Of a stretch of 64,000 bases of DNA, positions 45,501 through 59,514 are shown in pieces. Source of the DNA: Whitmania pigra (taxonomy: Eukaryota; Annelida; Clitellata; Hirudinida; Haemopidae); assembly GCA_021613335.1 (NCBI GenBank), contig JAJTWR010000136.1, positions 1,018,501-1,082,500 on the forward strand, read 5' to 3'. The notes beneath the pieces are model-generated. The model did no database searches, was not told the DNA's origin, and saw only the letters and a list, made by a program, of their open reading frames with translations. Each line of letters begins with the position of its first letter. Position 1 is the stretch's first letter. A program made the translations under genes and the position numbers.

Positions 45501-47988
45501 TCAAATGTTTCTAAAAATATGCCTTCTCCTCTGCTGTTTGAGTGGAATTTTTCCGGTCCTGGATGGATGGTAGGTGGCGTGGTTGGACGGAAGGGCAAAG
45601 ATGTTTCCAGACTGGGTCAAGGAGCTGGAAAAGATGTCTCCAGGATCGAGAGGCTTCATAACCACGCTCTGCTTTCCACTGGTCACGGATGGCGCCCTGT
45701 CGACGAACGAATTGGAATCCTCGGTGAGGTCACGAATCTCCACCTCGACCATCCTAAACTGCATCTTCGGACATGCGTTTGGCTTCCTGTCCTCCTTGGA
45801 AGAAGAACATTCCTGGTCTTGATCTTGATCCTGGGGAATTTGGAGAATAGCCGTTGAATTGAAGGACTTGTCGTTCGTCTGTTGCAGCCTGAATGGTCTC
45901 TTCTGCCACTTGATGATCCATCTCAAGGAAGAAAAAGCCAGGAGCGAGGTGGATGTTTCCATCGACGAAGGATCAGGAAGATGAGTGCATTGGTTGACGA
46001 GAAGGAGTCTGCACGGTCTGGAACAACACTTTTCGAGGTCAATGCCCCTCAGGAGTGGAGGGCGGGTGGAAATTTTAAGGGTAGGGTCGTTTGCCCTGAG
46101 AAGGTTCAACCTCGATGCCCTCTGAATTGGGTTCAGTATGTTTCCCTGAGAGCTCTGGGCAGGAGATAATTTCAGCTGGGTTGCCATCTGCGAACCGGAA
46201 TTCTTTGTTTTTATTCTGATCTTTTGCGGTACGCTAGGAACCTTGGGTGAAGCCGCCTGAACGACTGGAATCGAACCTGATCGAAGAAAATTTTCCAGTG
46301 ACAGCCGTGCAATCGATGTGAGCCAGAGGGATGAATAATGGGGTATGGAACGCTGATGGAGACGTGTCGGTCTCAGTACTTGAATTGGCTTCTGCTGTTT
46401 TTCTGGCTTTACTGGCTGGAATGACTGATAGTTGGAAGAAAAATCTGCTTTTAGTGGAGAAGTTTCCTTGTTTTGAACGGAAGCCAAGAATTTGAAAGAA
46501 TCTTCGACGCTGCAAATTTTCGGAGGTGAACTGATTCGCAGTATTGCTCGCTCGAGGGCATTCTCTTCTACCTTGTAAGAGTTGCCGTCATCAACTGAAT
46601 TTACGAAACCAGGATTGTGAAAATAATCAGTCTGAAGAAGGATTTTAAAAAGTCTGCAGATGACGGATCTTAGACTGGTTTCCGTGTAAACCGGAATGCT
46701 TGAAATCATCATTTTCTCCGTACCTTTAGTCGAATCCTTGATCTGCTCACATTGGGATGAGCAATTTTCGACGAAGTGAGCATTTGTTCCCGCTTCAGTG
46801 TCCGAATGAGGACATTCAGAATTAGTTGAAACCTCAATTTTTTTTTCCTCATTACAAGTCTCAGAAGACCACGACGCTCTGCAGTTGTTGTCGTCGAGGA
46901 TTGAGTAAATCTTTTCGTAATCGGATGACAAGTCCACAGTCTCCACCGTCATCCAGCTCTCCGACGACATACGTCCCCCCAAAGTTCCTGGAGTGAATGA
47001 ATTTGACGATTCATCGACGATTGAAGTCAAGAAATCTACCCTGTCTTGGATTTCGATCAGATTCGTGGAGGGAATTTTAGGTAGAAATTTTTCATCTTCA
47101 ATCTCCGTTATTGGATCTTGGCTATTCGCAGCATCAATTTTCTCTCTATTATCAATCGATGAATCATTTCTTCCAATGTTCAATTCGAAAAACTTCAGAG
47201 CAAGCAGAGATCTGGCCATGTCAATGCTTTCTTTGAGTCCCTTTAGATCTTGCAGCAACTGGCACAACTGGTTTGGCTGAGTGACTTTGTCGATGAATTG
47301 GTGAAGAATTGGTTGCCTTTTCTGCAAAAGTCTGTCGTAATTTTGAAAGTTATCGTCGAACATGATGTCGTGGTCTGCTTGGAATTCTTCGTTCGATGCA
47401 AAAGTCACGGAATCGAATGAACATTTGCTATCGTTCGTCAGTTTGGATCCGACTTCGTACAGTATTCTGTTAACCTCATTTCTGAAATACAAAAGCTCAC
47501 GCAGCAATTTTCTGTTCGTCTTTCTCAGCTTAAATTCCTCTTCTTTGGCCACCTGGATAAAAATCTCCACCAAATGATCGACATCCTGCGTGGAAAGGGA
47601 TTTTAAAAATTCTAAATTTTCATTTTCGCAGTCGCTTCCGGCTTCAAAATTCGCTTTTGATTTGCAATTTTCACGCCACATTTCTGGAAGACTTTTAAAT
47701 TTGGTCTCCGAATTTATGTGGAAATTTTGTTGCTCGGAGGAGAGAAATTCTTCTGCAGACGAAAGTTTAGAATCGCGAAATTTATTGTCAGATTTTCGCT
47801 CCAAATTTGCCTGGAGCATTTCATGTTCCTGAAAATCGCTCTCCATTACCACTTCCTGGCGTTCGTGGATCCTTTCGAAGAGAGGCGCTTCGTCTTTCTG
47901 GGCGGGAAAAGAGTCCAGGACTGCCATGGAGGTGTTTTCACCGTGGTTGCTCGCCTGGTGGTTTGAGGCGCTCATGATAAGTTGTTTC
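45501..47988 (-). CDS. Large exon of an unrecognised 824-residue protein
   Basis: One long exon starts after an acceptor (attttgcag, exon from 47988) with ATG at 47975 and stays open for 824 codons to 45501, with no stop and no homopolymer artefact, so it is genuinely coding. No family is recognised. Residues about 1-120 are charged. Residues about 125-290 (LVEIFIQVAKEEEFKLRKTN, RELLYFRNEVNRIL, LLQDLKGLKESIDMARSLL) are predicted helical or coiled-coil. The remainder is Ser/Asp/Lys-rich and probably disordered. No signal peptide or membrane span. An upstream 5-prime UTR exon is implied by the acceptor. The last ~35 residues look less protein-like than an overlapping frame, so a frame break or splice near 45.6 kb is possible. 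Confidence 0.75.
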
Positions 47989-48444
47989 CTGCAAAATATT
48001 CGTTTTGTTGAATTAAATTAACTTGGACTTTAATACTTGAAACAAAAGTTTGTGGAAGTCCTTAATTAGATGTTTGAAAACATTTGTTTTCGAATGTTGC
48101 GTCACAAATTGTTGCAAACAAAGAAAGTTTACTTATTTATTTGTTTGAAGTTGGTTTATTTTCTGTAATTGTTCAAATGCTAATTGAAATAATATTTTAA
48201 TAACTCATTTATTTAATGAAAATATTTTCAATTCACTTTTCTATTGGATTTACAAATCATCATTAAATTATTCTAAAACAAAATCATATAATACTTTCGA
48301 CTTTCTACCCATCCATCTAAGTAATTAAGTGCTGGAGTGACAAAGGTCACGATTATGAGTTTCATGGGTTCAGTTCAAATCCTCGGACTTTCGTGCAGAT
48401 TCATTCTTTTTTCATTTTTTTCAATTCTTAACAAAACCGATGGA
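47989..48444. other. Upstream flank of the unknown gene
   Basis: AT-rich; should contain the 5-prime UTR exon and promoter (minus strand). None is identifiable. Confidence 0.45.
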
Positions 48445-48650
48445 AATCACCACCATCATCATCACCACCACCACTACCACCATCATCATCATCGTCTTCG
48501 TCGTGGCGTCATCATCATCGTCATCATCGTCGTAGTCGTCGTCGTCATCATCATCGTCATCATCGTCGTAGTCGTCGTCGTCATCATCATCATCATCACT
48601 TTCATCATCATCATCACTGTCATCTTCATCATTACCATCGCTGTTACCAT
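48445..48650. repeat. (ATC)n/(GTC)n microsatellite
   Basis: An ATC array with CAC, GTC and GTAGTC interruptions. A roughly 50-bp block (catcatcgtcatcatcgtcg tagtcgtcgtcgt) occurs twice in tandem. Confidence 0.95.
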
Positions 48651-50143
48651 CAAAAACTTCATCAAGCATACTAACATCACCCACCCTAAAATCTGAATCA
48701 TGGATGTTATCGAATTTATTTTTGGAAATCGAATGAACAAATACATTTTACTCCAAACCATAACAAAGCATATTAGGCAAATCATATGCAAATATATTCA
48801 AATGAATGTTAATTTTTGCAAATATGTAAAAGCCACCATTCCATGTCTCAGTTGATTCAGTAATTCAAGGTTGTGGGCAAACTGCAATTGGTCAGTGGTC
48901 CAAATCATCTCTGTTATGCAACGGACTATATTTAAATAAATAAATGCAATTGGTCAACCCGGAATCAATTGACATTCGTCTGCTCTTTTTTAAACTTCCC
49001 GCCACAAATGCAATTGGTAGAATTTTGTTGATTTTTATTTATTTTGTTTTTCTTGAAACATTTTGAAGTTTAATTGGATTTTAAAAGATGGCGTTTCATT
49101 CTCATCGGAAAAATCGTTCTGTGGTTGGAGAGTATTTTTGGAAAGTATTAAATAAATGAATATAAATTCTTGAGATATTTTAATAAATCAATTCTTGGCG
49201 TTCTTTGTTTTAGTGACATTCATGGCATGCATATTCAAACATCAATTCATTGCATTGAAACATCAGTGCTTTTTAACGGTGTGAGTATTGATGGCGAAGA
49301 TGACAATCGATGGTTATTTAAAAAATTAATTTGTTTATCTAATTAACTATTAATAACTATCGGTTATAGACATAAATTAATCAGTTGTAAATGTAAATTA
49401 AAAGTTTCAAAAGCGATTTTTTTGGTAATCGCGATATTATACAACTTAAATTACAAGTAAACGAAACAGAAATAAATAAATAATAACAAAACATTTCACA
49501 AAACAGCAAAAGGTTTCACAAGTCATAACATTTAATATAATGGCTGGCTTACACACAAGCGAGAATATGGAAAAGATGGAGTGTAGGATTAAAAATACGC
49601 AAAGGAGGCTGCACGTTGGAAGAGATGGAATAAAAAGAAGCAACCAAACAGAACGCACGCTTCCCGCTCGAAACATGGAGCAACCAATGGAGACCTCAGG
49701 ACTTGAACTCTCGAGGTCTGAAACGCTGAAAAGATGGAATTAATTGCTGCTTTTTTGATTCTACTGAAAGTTTGTATCTTATGCAGAGGTTTGTATTTGT
49801 ATTTGCTATTTTGCATTTGGAGTTGTTAAAATGTTGAATTTGTTGATGGCCAAGTGACGGGCAAAAATCGACTCAAAGGTGATGACCTTAGGTAGCCATC
49901 TCCATCCTTACCCCACCCCTAACCTGACCCCATGACCCTGGGAATTCATGTGAATCTGACAAAATTTTCTCCCCATGAGTTGGCTTTTGCTGGTCACTTT
50001 TTCAGGTGCCGATTAATAAATATTCAGTGGTTTTGAAGGAGTTGACCGGGAACCCCTGCCCCAGTTTAGCCGGGGAATGTCGCAAAACATGTATAAGAAA
50101 TTTAGACAATTTTTTAAAATACGAATATCTATTACATGTTTGA
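48651..50143. other. Non-coding stretch
   Basis: AT-rich to about 49850, then a GC-richer patch (49860-50090) of unknown nature. A 66-codon frame at 49540-49743 has no recognised homology and no clear splice context. Confidence 0.5.
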
Positions 50144-50151
50144 ATTCAAGT

Positions 50152-51367
50152 CAGAGATGGGCTTTAACTACTTTTATAAAAAGGCCTCCGCTGGTACTTT
50201 TAAAAAAAAGTAGTCAGTAACTATTTTTTAATTACTTTTTAAATAAGTAGTTAGTAACTACTCCTTAACTACTTGCATAGTAGTTAACTACTTTTTAGTT
50301 GACATTTGATAAAATTAATTTTCTGAACAACTGAACAATAATTATTAGCATATTTATTTAGACTGGTGTAACATTATCAACAAAAATATTGTCCAAATTA
50401 ATCAAAAACAGAACTGTACAGTGGATGTTTTAGACGAAATCCTAAAAAAATAATCATGTCGATATGATTATCCGATAATTTACATCGTCTGTAACATAAA
50501 ACCTGCCCTGCTACACTAAAAAGTCTTTCAACTGCTGCCGACCTTGGTAATGTTAAGGAGGTGGTGATTGTTAATGATGTAAGGCTTTTAGATTTACAAT
50601 CTGCACAGATATTAAAAACAATAATTTCTCTATACCATCAGCAAGTGCTTGTGAAAGAGGCTTGACTTTTATCTGAAGAAGATGATAATTTCTTGTTGAG
50701 GCCAATGGTAGTTGGAACAATGTGACAATGTATGAATTTTCACTTTGAAAGATACACATTGTAGTAACTATTGGTTTCTTAATCTGGATGAATGATTTCA
50801 AAAAAGCAAATTCAGTTTCTGTAAACACAGCTTGCCCTAACTCCTTCTGGCATTCACAAACGTTATTGAAACCTATTTCAACAACTCTTTCAACTGAATA
50901 GAATTCTGAGCACCACCTTTAAAAATGTTGAACCTGTAATGTCCTGTACAACCTCAGCATTTTTTACACTGCGATGAACTGAGATTGATAACGATAAGTG
51001 TTTGGTGTTATCATTTTTCACAATAACTTCAGTGAAGCATTCATAAATTATTTTACTCTTCATTTCAAAAATATAACAAAATCGCAATTTATATAAAACG
51101 TTTTCGAAATACGGCTACTAAGAGTAATAATTCAGAAGTCAGAAATGGCGGTAGTAAGCAAAATTTGAAATCAAAGAAACTAAGCTTATAAAGTGATGTA
51201 CCAAATTGTAAAATTGGAACATATTTTTTTTGTTCATTTTATTTTAACATTTTATTAAAAGTAGTTACAAAGTAGTTAACTATTTGTAGTTAATAACTAC
51301 TTTAAAAGTAGCTAACTACTATTTTTTAACTACTTTTTTCAAAGTAGTTAGTAACTACCCATCTCTG
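50152..51367 (-). mobile_element. hAT-superfamily element, 1216 bp, with 8-bp TSD
   Basis: The element starts CAGAGATGGG and ends CCCATCTCTG, with subterminal 'aagtagttaactac' repeats in both orientations. ATTCAAGT lies immediately outside both ends (50144-50151, 51368-51375), a perfect 8-bp target duplication typical of hAT. The minus strand carries a decayed internal transposase fragment. The intact duplication implies a fairly recent insertion. Confidence 0.93.
50571..51087 (-). pseudogene. hAT transposase fragment
   Basis: Minus-strand pieces read TKHLSLSISVHRSVKNAEVV and, further on, FTETEFAFLKSFIQIKKPIV then TTMCIFQSEN. The latter resembles the hAT block that in active copies reads roughly 'EFxFLxEYxxVMxPIAxALDxLQxE'. 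Frame breaks separate the pieces and both transposase termini are missing. Confidence 0.75.
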
Positions 51368-51375
51368 ATTCAAGT

Positions 51376-52444
51376 TATCATAAAATCTCTCATTTGATGG
51401 AATAAAATTACCAGGCGTTAGTTATAAAATCTCTCTCTCTCTCGAGAGAGAGAGGGAGGCTGGGATTTGAACTCCTAATGGAGTTACACAAAGACTACGG
51501 CTTAAAAAAGTGACCAAAACGTAGTCGATTCCTGTTGTAATGTCTTATTTGTGTTGCTGGTTAGGTTCTTGTTGAAGACGACGATGTTGTTGATGTTGAT
51601 GTTGATGATGTTGTTGTTGATGTTGTTGTCGTCACGGGAATCATTATCATCATTGGAACATTCAAACTGAACATTCTACTGAATCACCCTCACGACAAAA
51701 ATGTTCAAGAAATCAATTTTGTCAAAGAAAGAATATAAAGAGAGAATCAAACTCTTTGGACTTTTGAAACAAATGTCTTTTTTAAATTTATATACTTAAA
51801 TATTCGTTTTATTATTTTTTATTTATTATTATTATTTTTATTATATTTTATTATTCCTTATTTTAAAATAGTTTGCATCATGAAACAATTCCTCGCTACT
51901 GTAATTCTAAATCTATAAAATGCTGCATAATTCCTACCTGTAATTTTAAATCTATAAAATTCCTGTACCATTCCGACCTTTTTAGCAAAACGAAATTGAA
52001 GACACAACCTCCATAAGTGTACCCTTTCCATCCGTTCATCATCATCACCACCACCACATGATGAACATAATCATCGTCATCCTCATCAGCAGCATCTGTA
52101 CAGCAATGTTGAAGCACTTGGATTGTCACATCTCCAGAAAAACAGCACCCACACGCGTAAACATCTTCCGAACGTTTCCTGTCTTCTCTTGGGCCACGAC
52201 CTCTAAACTTTTGTGACCTTTGACATCTTAATCCCTTATTTTCTCTCACAGGGAAAAGACTTTCGATTCAGCGGAATTCAATGGAAAAATTCCCTCGGGA
52301 GTCTTTTTTGATAAAAATAATTTCTTGAAATTGATTTCTTGGCGGCAAAAATATTTCCTCGTTGCATTTCATTTCCTCACGAACAACGGAACTGTTCATC
52401 TTTCACCTGCACTCTCTTCTTTTTGCGCAGAAACATATCCACGA
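51376..52444. other. Non-coding, possible 5-prime part of receptor locus
   Basis: Holds a perfect CT/GA palindrome (51430-51456) and a GTT/GAT-rich patch (51580-51650). A signal-peptide exon for the receptor gene could lie here or before but none is recognised. Confidence 0.45.
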
Positions 52445-53215
<771 letters not shown>

Positions 53216-53258
53216 GTAATGATGATGGGGAGTGAAATTTAAATTTCTCTACGGAAAG

Positions 53259-56200
53259 ATTGCCATGGCAACCCAGACGCCAAAAGACTTTACGACGACC
53301 TGCTGAGGAGGAGTGGCTACAACAAGCTGGTCAGACCGGTGCAGAATTACGAAGACGTTCTCTACGTAAGACTTGGCCTCAAACTCTCGCAACTCATCGA
53401 TGTGGTTGGTATCATTATCATCATCATCATCACCATCATCATCACCATCACCATCATTATCACCATCATCATCATCATCATCATCATCATGGGCGTCAAC
53501 GTCGTCGTCGTCGTCATCAGAAACTATCATCATTGACTATTTCTTGAACGTGTCAAGCGATGCACAAGGATAAACACGATGGTTAAAAATAGCCTCAGGA
53601 CAGATGCGGGAATTTCCCAGAAGCTGCTTTTCATTTCCAGACTCCCCTGCGACAGGATTTAAATTTTCTCGGCGACGAATGTTTATGGGGCACCTGTTGT
53701 TTTGAAGCTACCTGCTTCTATCGTCATCACCTTCGTATTACCATCATCATCACCGTCATCGTCATCGTCGTCATCGTCGTCATCGTCACAGTCATCGTCA
53801 CTAATATCTGAAATAGAGAAAAATACTAAGAATTTAGAATATTAAGAAACAGGCATTTGGACTAATGATTGACGACATAGATATGATATATAAATAATAT
53901 GATAACAAATATTAAGATATGTAAATAAAATGAATAAATAATAAAATAAAAATTTTCAAAAATACGTTTTGTTTTACTTTATAGTTTAACTTTTGTGGAA
54001 TCGTTCGTTTTTAAAATGGGTAGTTGTTGATGATGATAGTGATTGTGATAATGATGGTGATGATAATAATGTTGTTATTGTTGTTATTGTTGGATACTCA
54101 ATGCAAAAGTACAGCCCTCTTAAACAACAACGCAACTAATGTCGTTGTCACATTTTATCAAGAATGACTGTAAATAAAGTGTTTAATATAAATGGTTTTT
54201 ATAAATTATTTGTTACTTTTAATTATAATTGAATGAAATGATTCAATAAATATTTCAACAAGTAAATAAACTACGTGTTGTAATAAATTTAGAATATATT
54301 TCATATTTGTTCCATTTTTATGACTGGAAGTATACTCATATTTTATTCCAGTCATCAATTTAAATGACATTCAATCAAACGTTACAAAATATTCAGTTTC
54401 AGTTCAGAAAATCAAATCTGATCCTCGAAACTTGACAACGTGAGCTCATTTATTTTCCGTGACACTTTTGAACCACGTGACATGCTTCGTTCAAGTTGCA
54501 AAGAAGCGATGTTTTTATTATTCACTGCATTCACAAAGTTAGACAGGAGGATTGATAAAATTCTGACGTCATCGTCGACCCCCAGATTAGCCAAACTCTG
54601 TGACCGAAGGAGATTTCTTTAACCTTTAACCTTTAACAATTAAATTCCCAATTTAAAACGAAGTCGAACAGGTCAAAGCTAGTTATGGCTCGTTGTGGGA
54701 GCCATGAGGTCTTCGTCATTTGGAAAATATAAGAAAATATTAAGTTGATGTGTTAGTTCGAGTGTGTGGCCCCAGCCAAATTCAAGCTCTAGATCTGGCC
54801 TCTTTACAGCTTGCCATGACTCTACATCTCGTGTGAAAAGAAATAAGATTGAGAATTGCAATATAAACAAACTAATTTATATTAAAAAGTTTTTAAATAA
54901 ATAAACCATTTTCATAAAAACGGGTCAAAATTAATAATTTGGTCACAAGATGACTGCAGCAGCTACATTTGACGTATCACACCTCTGCCACCCACTGCCA
55001 CCCACTGCCACCCACTGCCACCCACTGCCACCCATTGCCACCCACTGCCACCCACTGCCACCCGCTGCCACCCACTGCCACCCACTGCCACCCACTGCCA
55101 CCCATTGCCACCCACTGCCACCCACTGCTACCCACTGCGGACGAGTTTAAAAAAGCTGTGCCAATCACAGTAAAGCGGGAGTCTGAAACACATCAGAAGC
55201 TGTTAAAGCTATCTTTCCATGAAGGACTGGATGAACAACGTTAGGGCTACCAGAGAAATTATCGGAGGACTAAACTATGACGCCTAAACCAGAGATGATG
55301 CAGAACAGTTACTGGCGTTAACAGTTAATAAATTTAAATTTTAACTTCATAATTGTTTGGAATGCCATTCTTGGAAAAATCGATCGTTTGCAGATGCAAG
55401 CCTTTAAATTCTTGTATCTGATGTGCAATATCGGATGCAATTTATTGAAGCTGCACAGATTTCGGAAATTACTAAGACACGGACATCAATGGCCAGGAAC
55501 TTTTTACAGAAATTGACGATTGCAAAATACTGCTCAGCAACAGTTATGAGGTTCTATCAGAAATTCTATTGGATCTTCTTGGTTTTATTGCTTTTTATGA
55601 AAATGACTTATTTCCAAATCTTCTAATTTCACTGCAAATTTTATTAACAACAATTTTGTTAATTTTATTAACAAACAGCAGTTTAAATTGCAAGCAATCG
55701 TTCAGGAAATTGCAACTTATTCGATGGGTCAGGATCATCTATGCCAGTGATGCACGACCTCAGGCCCACGACCAGCCTCATGTGGACCGCGAAGGCTGAC
55801 AAGAAAATTTTAAAAATAGCTCACAGAGTTCGTGAATGAACACGGGGGAACAATACATATATACATACATATGAACATATAATACATCTCTAAATTCAAA
55901 AATACTTTCTCATTGGACTAAGAAACAGCTAAGTTACTGAATAGTTCCACGGCGTATGCCGCACCAATAATCTTAGAATGTGTCGTGAATTTGTAGCTTT
56001 TCATACATCTTGACTCCATAGCCTCTGCCATTTTTTATATTTGATTATTTTCCATCGTTATACGAACAGCCTGACATCTCAAAGCTTGTTGCAGACATGC
56101 AACCTCATTCGTCACGTTGTGTATTCTCGTCAACTTAAAATTGTTAACATTTACTGTGAACATCAGCCAATCTAGTTCACAACTTTGTCCTTATTCTCCT

Positions 56201-59200
56201 GTAGATGTATCTTATTGTCTGATGTTGGTGAGGCATAAAATGTGGATTCTATTTTACACGGGCTCATTCGCTCGGTCCCAGGAGGTTCTCCGAATTCTGT
56301 TTGTAGCCCTCTGCCAAAAATGATTGTGTACCACTGTTACACAAGATAACTAGATAAGTAACCTTGCTCTTTTTTGAGTTGCAAGAGAGATATTGGAAAA
56401 ATAGATTTTGCTTATGTCATTGACCAGTTTGCGACAGCGAAATCAAGAAAAATAAATCTTTTGTAGACTAAGTAAATTAGAATACGGCAGTGACTGAATG
56501 AGTCATGCAATATAATTTCTATAAATTTGCTTCTTTAAATATAATATATTTATAATATATAATATTTCATTAAAATTAATTTTTTTCCTTATTCGATGTA
56601 CACTTTCCTTCATTCATTGTATTATTTTATCATTACTAGTAAATTCATTCACTCATTTATTTTATTAGTAAATCCACTCATTCCTTAATTTATTCATTTT
56701 TTCGTTTACTAAATCTGGCATAAAAGAACATGAATTTTCATTTTTTTAATTCTGAACTCTGCCTCTTCTCAAACTTTTAAATTAAAATTTATTTCTAAAT
56801 AATATGTTTTAAATTAAATTGTTTCAAACTTTTATTCAAAAATTATTCCAAAGTTTTCCTCAATTCAATTCTTTGCTTCATAATCAACGCAGACAAAAGC
56901 AACTCGGTTTGGCATTTCAATGAACAGGAGAATTCTGATGAAAATATTGCTCAAATATATTCAAAATAAAAAAAATATTGTTAAATATATTCAAAATAAA
57001 TATATAATGTTCAAATAAATTCCAAATAAATGTAAAAAAATTGAGTAAATTTATTTATTCGCGACAGCAATTTCTGCCTCGTGAGTAAATTCATTTAAAA
57101 TGGAGGTTGAAAGATTCATTCACGCGTGACCGGAGCGAAATGCTGGAGAGCATGGAACGACATAAAAATGAGTTTCTCAATTGAATCAAGTCATGCGAAA
57201 CTTTCATCGCTTTCTTCACGGTTCGCCGCTCAAGCGTGTCGGTTTACAATTTTGTTTTTCAGCTTTTAAAATAAATAAACCTTAGAGAATTAAATTCAGA
57301 CAATTTATTGAACGTCCGAACTACAGCGATGCGAGACGAGTTTTGGAATGTACCAGGTTGTCTTGTCAACCACTCACTAACATGCATGCATGTGCGTGTG
57401 TGTGTGTTGTACGTGCGTGTTGTATTATAATGTTATTGTATTATTAACATTAACTATTATTAGTAATAGGATTATTAAAGGATGACGAATACCTTCTCAA
57501 TATCAAAGCCTTCCCCCTTTCGAAGCACAAAACCAACCTGTCAACGAGCCAGTAGGATCTGCCGAGGTAGACCTATTGGCCAGAAATTATCTCTGCTGGG
57601 GGATCATTATCATCATTTACGTCATCATCGTCGTCGTCATCATCATCATCGCAATCGGTATGTATTCCAAGCCACAAGATGCGATACTAAAATATCGATA
57701 ACGTAGCGTCAAATTTGCAATTATATTATATTATTACAATAATATTATTACAAAGCCTCTGATAAATATCAGCAACAAATAGCAACACATAAACACACAC
57801 ACACACACACACACAACACACACACACACAAACACACACACAACACAAGACACACACACAAGACAGAAAGAAACGAACAAAGGCATACCTCATGAGATCT
57901 AATCAGTCATAATGACTTCAATGTGTGCGCTTCCGTTTGAAGAATGATTTCCATCCATCACTCCGGAAGGAAGGAAAAACATGTCCTTCTGCTGCTGATG
58001 ATAGCAGAATCTTTGCCGATCCTTGTAATGGAAAAATATATTCTCATCAAGACTCTCTATTATGAATTGCGGGAATAATCGATAAGAACAAAAATAATAA
58101 TTATGTCAATAATAATAATAATGATTAGAGCCTTAATGACAATGCTGTTGATGATGGTGATGATGATCATGATGGTGATAATGATAATAGTTAATTTATA
58201 TAGCGCCATTTTCAAACATTTTTGTAGCGAGCTTATTACTAAGACAATTGTGTTAATGTCTAGCAAGTAAAAATGTTTTGTAAACATCGCATAAATGTCT
58301 AGCAAGTAAAAATGTTTTGTAAACATCGTGTAAAAAAATGAGATGTATCCTTTATCACTTATCATGTAATTTCCGCAAAAACATTTCACAATGTTTACAA
58401 GAATGAATACAATCTCCTTATTTTGCTCAAACAACTGCTGACTTTGGTATCCTCGCAACGCCAATAAATCTGACGTTTTAAGCTCCATTTCTTTCCCATC
58501 TTCTTTCATTCACCTCTCATTCCACCGTTCCACTGTTTTCTTCCAATCTTTCGTCACCATGAAGACGAGCATCTAGGCGTTTCATAATACTTCCGCCCCA
58601 TGAATACGAGCCATTGTTGTTGTTGTTGTTGAAGCAACAAGTGATCGTTATCATGTCATCCATTACATTAATGTCATTAATGTTCAATAGCATCATCATA
58701 GTTGTTGTTGACGTCGTCAGCATCATCGTCGTCGTCCTCATCAACGTTAACGTCGACATCATTATCAAAATGCAAGTTTTTTGTTAACAACAAAAGAAAG
58801 TAATCCTCTTAAGCGTAAATAACGTGGTCATCGATTTGGAATTCTTAACGCGTCGCAACTGCCATTACCGCCGTCGTCATCAATTTCAGCATTCATCATC
58901 ATCGTCATCGTCATCATCATCGTCCTCATCATCATCATCATCATCATCACAGCCATCGTTATCGTCTTGATCATGGCGTTCATCGCTATCCTCATCATCA
59001 TGGTCATATTCATCATCATTTTCATCATCACAGCCATCATTATAATCATCATCATCATCATTTTCATCATCACAGCCATCATTATAGTCATCATCATCAT
59101 CATCATTTTCATCATCACAGCCATCATCATAGTCATCATCATCACTCGTTTCCAGGATGAAAAAAATCAAGTGATGACCACAAATGTTTGGTTGACTCAG

Positions 59201-59454
59201 GTTCGATTCATGTTTTGTAATTATATTCATGTTTACAATTATATTCATATTATTAATTACATGCATGTTATTAATTATATTCATGTTATTAAATATATTC
59301 ATATTTATAATTATATTCATATTTTTAATTACATTCATATTTTTATTTATGTATGTTCATACCTTTAATCACCGCCAAAAGCAAATTTTTAACAAACGTC
59401 GTCATCATCATCATCATCATCATCATCAATCATCATCATCATCATCATCATCAT

Positions 59455-59514
<60 letters not shown>

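Noticed and set aside
53260..53272. X-box-like ATTGCCATGGCAAC
   Set aside because: One mismatch at the invariant first G, and it lies in receptor coding sequence (DCHGN), which explains it.
54943..55244. Repetitive His/Pro/Thr- and Gly/Trp-rich frames
   Set aside because: All derive from the 10-bp cactgccacc minisatellite.
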